From the NCBI GenBank assembly GCA_964533785.1, contig CAZHNG010000318.1:1-7772 (forward strand): DNA of 7,772 bases, read 5' to 3'. Position 1 is the stretch's first letter. Each line of letters starts with the position of its first letter. The notes under the pieces were generated by a model that was not told where the DNA came from, did not search any database, and saw nothing but the letters and a program-made list of their open reading frames with translations. Below, piece by piece: positions 5,731-7,772 of this stretch. This DNA comes from JANQRV01 sp964533785. Its GTDB lineage: Bacteria; Bacteroidota; Bacteroidia; Chitinophagales; Saprospiraceae. A program made the translations under genes and the position numbers.

Positions 5731-6612
5731 ATGGCATCCATCATCGATCTAGTCGGCAATACACCATTGGTAGAGATCACAAATGTGATTAATAAACCAG
5801 GAATTAAGGTCTTTGGCAAACTCGAAGGCCACAACCCCGGCGGTAGCGTGAAAGACCGGGCAGCGCTGGGTATGATAAAGGGGGCACTGGACCGAGGCGA
5901 AATAGACGCCAACACCCGCCTGGTAGAAGCGACGAGCGGCAATACGGGCATTGCGCTGGCCATGATCGCCAGTGTTTATAATATAGGCATCACCCTGGTC
6001 ATGCCGGAAAGCGCAACCAAGGAAAGAGTACAGACGATGCGGGCCTTCGGAGCAGAGGTCATCCTTACACCAGGAGATAAGACCATTGAGTTTTCGAGAG
6101 AATATGCGGAGGAATTGGCTCAAAAGGAGGGTTATTTAATGCTCAATCAATTTGCCAACCACGACAACTGGGGTATGCACTACCGCACGACCGGTCCCGA
6201 GATTTGGCGCGATACCTTCCAAAAGATCACCCATTTTGTTTCGTCTATGGGTACGACTGGCACCATTATGGGTGTTTCCCGGTTTTTGAAAGAACAAAAT
6301 CCTGATGTTCAGATCGTAGGCGTACAACCAACCGACGGATCGCGCATCCCAGGCATTCGTCGGTGGTCACCGGAGTTTCTGCCCAAGATCTTTGAAGCCG
6401 AACGGGTCGATCAGATCATTGATGTTTCGCAGGACGAGGCCAAGACGATGATGAAAAGACTGGCGAAAGAGGAAGCGATCTTCTCCGGTATGAGTAGCGG
6501 TGGTTGCATCACCGCGGCCAAAAAACTGGTGGAGACGATCGATGAAGGGGTTTTAGTTTGCATCATTTGCGACCGGGGTGATCGCTATTTATCTTCTGAT
6601 ATATTTGAATAG
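5731..6612 (+). CDS. cysM: Cysteine synthase B (O-acetylserine sulfhydrylase, CysM type)
   Basis: This 293-residue PLP enzyme makes cysteine from O-acetylserine and sulfide; the CysM branch can also use thiosulfate to form S-sulfocysteine. Visible: the PLP lysine Lys41 in P-G-G-S-V-K-D-R; the substrate loop T-S-G-N-T-G (68-73); the phosphate-binding G-T-T-G-T (174-178); Q-P-T-D-G-S (199-204); and S-S-G-G (255-258). G-I-R-R-W (208-212) and C-D-R-G-D-R-Y-L-S (280-288) are hallmarks of CysM rather than CysK, the Arg-Arg-Trp loop being tied to the more open active site of CysM. The ATG at 5731 gives the canonical I-x-x-L-V-G-N-T-P-L opening. The leader is A/T-rich without a Shine-Dalgarno. It is 68 bp after moaC and 3 bp before the dehydrogenase gene. 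No serine acetyltransferase gene is present here. Confidence 0.95.
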   Translation: MASIIDLVGNTPLVEITNVINKPGIKVFGKLEGHNPGGSVKDRAALGMIKGALDRGEIDANTRLVEATSGNTGIALAMIASVYNIGITLVMPESATKERVQTMRAFGAEVILTPGDKTIEFSREYAEELAQKEGYLMLNQFANHDNWGMHYRTTGPEIWRDTFQKITHFVSSMGTTGTIMGVSRFLKEQNPDVQIVGVQPTDGSRIPGIRRWSPEFLPKIFEAERVDQIIDVSQDEAKTMMKRLAKEEAIFSGMSSGGCITAAKKLVETIDEGVLVCIICDRGDRYLSSDIFE

Positions 6613-6615
6613 ATC

Positions 6616-7548
6616 TTGAGCATTTTAATCGTTTGCCAAAATAAAGATCCCCTTCCCTGGGCGGAAGCCATTCAAAAGGCATTGCCGGATACATTGGTAG
6701 AAATATATCCTAATGTTCAATCTTTTGAAACGGTAGCATTTATCCTTTGCTGGAAGCCACCGGAAGGTATATTCAGGCAATTCCCCAACCTGAAAGTCAT
6801 TCAATCCCTCGGGGCGGGCGTTGATCATTTGTTCACCCAAAACCAGGATATTCCTCCGGGCGTTCAAATCACCCGTATCCTGGACCCGCAGCTCGCACAG
6901 GATATGTACGAATTCTTATTGGCTGCCTGCCTGAGCCATTTGAAAAACCTGCCTTTATATCAGCAACAGCAAAAAGCAAGATCCTGGAAGCAGCATCCCT
7001 ACAAGATCATCTCCGATTCCATTATTGCCGTAATGGGCTTGGGTGCTATTGGTGGTTTTGTAGCAAAGCAGCTAGCGGCTGTGGGTTTCCAGGTGCGGGG
7101 CTGGTCGAATTCGTCGAAAAACATTCCCGGGGTGCAGTCCTTCGTTGGACAGGTAGGGTTACCTGCTTTTTTCAAAAAAACCGATATCCTTATCAACCTA
7201 CTGCCATTAACTCCCCAAACTGCGGGTATTTTAAACCACCAGACCTTTAGTTGGATGGATAAAGGCGCCTACCTCATTAACGTCGGGCGGGGTACCCACC
7301 TGGTAGAACAAGATCTGTTGCAAGCTTTGGCTGTCGATCAATTGTCGGGTTGCCTGCTGGATGTTTTTGAAGCGGAGCCATTACCTGAAGGTCATCCTTT
7401 TTGGGATCACCCGAAAATTTCGGTCACGCCTCACGTTGCTGCGCTTACGAATGTTCAGACGGCGGTGGATCAGATCGTTGGCAATTATCAAAGGATGAAA
7501 GAGGGAGCACCACTCATGAATATGGTCTCGCAGGTGCGGGGATATTGA
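6616..7548 (+). CDS. ghrA: D-2-hydroxyacid dehydrogenase, glyoxylate/hydroxypyruvate reductase A type
   Basis: This 310-residue NAD(P)-dependent dehydrogenase of the D-isomer-specific 2-hydroxyacid family resembles GhrA, which reduces glyoxylate and hydroxypyruvate. Visible: the N-terminal opening I-L-I-V-C-Q-N-K-D-P-x-P-W typical of the GhrA group; S-L-G-A-G-V-D-H-L (64-72); the Rossmann glycine motif G-L-G-A-I-G (141-146); N-V-G-R-G with catalytic Arg225; D-V-F-E-A-E-P-L with catalytic Glu254; and P-H-V-A-A with catalytic His273. All catalytic residues are present. The only start that keeps the whole N-terminus is TTG at 6616; no ATG is available nearby. It begins 3 bp after the cysM stop without a Shine-Dalgarno, so translation is probably coupled to cysM. 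Substrate is uncertain: hydroxypyruvate would link it to serine/cysteine metabolism, but that is inference. Confidence 0.9.
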   Translation: MSILIVCQNKDPLPWAEAIQKALPDTLVEIYPNVQSFETVAFILCWKPPEGIFRQFPNLKVIQSLGAGVDHLFTQNQDIPPGVQITRILDPQLAQDMYEFLLAACLSHLKNLPLYQQQQKARSWKQHPYKIISDSIIAVMGLGAIGGFVAKQLAAVGFQVRGWSNSSKNIPGVQSFVGQVGLPAFFKKTDILINLLPLTPQTAGILNHQTFSWMDKGAYLINVGRGTHLVEQDLLQALAVDQLSGCLLDVFEAEPLPEGHPFWDHPKISVTPHVAALTNVQTAVDQIVGNYQRMKEGAPLMNMVSQVRGY

Positions 7549-7630
7549 AGGGGATAGCTGATCTGTGGGTGGCTGTAATGGTAATGGGCAGTATCTTTGA
7601 TGAAACAAACGGATAAAAAAGGTAGCGGGT

Positions 7631-7676
7631 TGGAGAAATGTTGTAGGAAATCAAAATCACATAATTCATTTCTCCA
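7631..7676. repeat. Perfect 10-bp inverted repeat downstream of the dehydrogenase gene
   Basis: TGGAGAAATG (7631-7640) and CATTTCTCCA (7667-7676) are exact reverse complements separated by 26 bases. The position, 82 bp after the last plus-strand stop codon, suits a transcript end or an operator. It is not a classic intrinsic terminator because the loop is long, the stem is not G/C-rich and no T-run follows. Confidence 0.6.
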
Positions 7677-7697
7677 TATTAGGGATTTAATTTAATA

Positions 7698-7735
7698 CTT
7701 GGTTAAATAAAGCCTGTTGTTTGCTTTTACCCAAG
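7698..7735 (+). terminator. Possible weak stem-loop at the end of the plus-strand operon
   Basis: CTTGG (7698-7702) can pair with CCAAG (7731-7735), and inside it AAAGC (7709-7713) with GCTTT (7723-7727), giving a two-part hairpin with an asymmetric internal loop. There is no T-tract after it, so terminator function is doubtful. Together with the 10-bp inverted repeat just upstream it suggests a structured transcript end. Confidence 0.2.
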
Positions 7736-7772
7736 ACCTAAGCAAAAAAGAGAAAGCTCTTGCAGACATTGC

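Noticed and set aside
7575..7586. GTAATG repeated twice, resembling the gldH-end repeat
   Set aside because: The step is six rather than seven and there are only two copies, so it does not support membership in the repeat family.
7600..7695. A 31-codon reading frame starting ATG AAA CAA (lysine-rich, two adjacent cysteines) after the dehydrogenase gene
   Set aside because: It spans the perfect inverted repeat, shows no recognisable motif and has no ribosome-binding site. It is too short to support as a gene.

Overview
The window looks chromosomal and comes from a member of the Bacteroidota. The main evidence is gldH, a gliding-motility lipoprotein gene restricted to that phylum. Supporting signs are mostly A/T-rich leaders without strong Shine-Dalgarno sequences and the general look of the chaperone genes. 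A Saprospiria/Lewinella-like lineage is my guess from overall protein flavour only; the sequence does not settle it.

Layout: two divergent gene sets flank a 363-bp intergenic region (2411-2773). On the minus strand, read leftward, are grpE (2410-1772), dnaJ (1746-580) and gldH (560-12). They are separated by only 25 and 19 bp and are probably one transcript: two Hsp70 co-chaperones followed by an outer-envelope lipoprotein of the gliding apparatus. On the plus strand are moaA (2774-3766), moeA (3844-5046), moaC (about 5171-5662), cysM (5731-6612) and a D-2-hydroxyacid dehydrogenase of the glyoxylate/hydroxypyruvate reductase A type (6616-7548). The first three are molybdenum cofactor genes: MoaA and MoaC convert GTP to cyclic pyranopterin monophosphate, and MoeA inserts molybdate at the end of the pathway. 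The middle steps (MoaD, MoaE, adenylyltransferase) are not encoded here. cysM and the dehydrogenase are 3 bp apart and look translationally coupled. The last 224 bp hold no convincing gene, only inverted repeats that may end the operon.

All eight genes belong to known families and appear intact. The less ordinary content is in the spacers. A tandem array of 7-bp units (consensus YTAGAYR, 2542-2611) lies between grpE and moaA. A second, more degraded array of the same family lies in inverted orientation at 2721-2748, just before moaA. A different 7-bp family (CATTGYY on the plus strand) sits at the 3' end of gldH and encodes its last residues and stop codon. A faint third trace of the first family may lie between moaA and moeA. 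The YTAGAYR array places stop codons in all six reading frames within 35 bp. I can demonstrate these repeats by eye but cannot assign a function to them.
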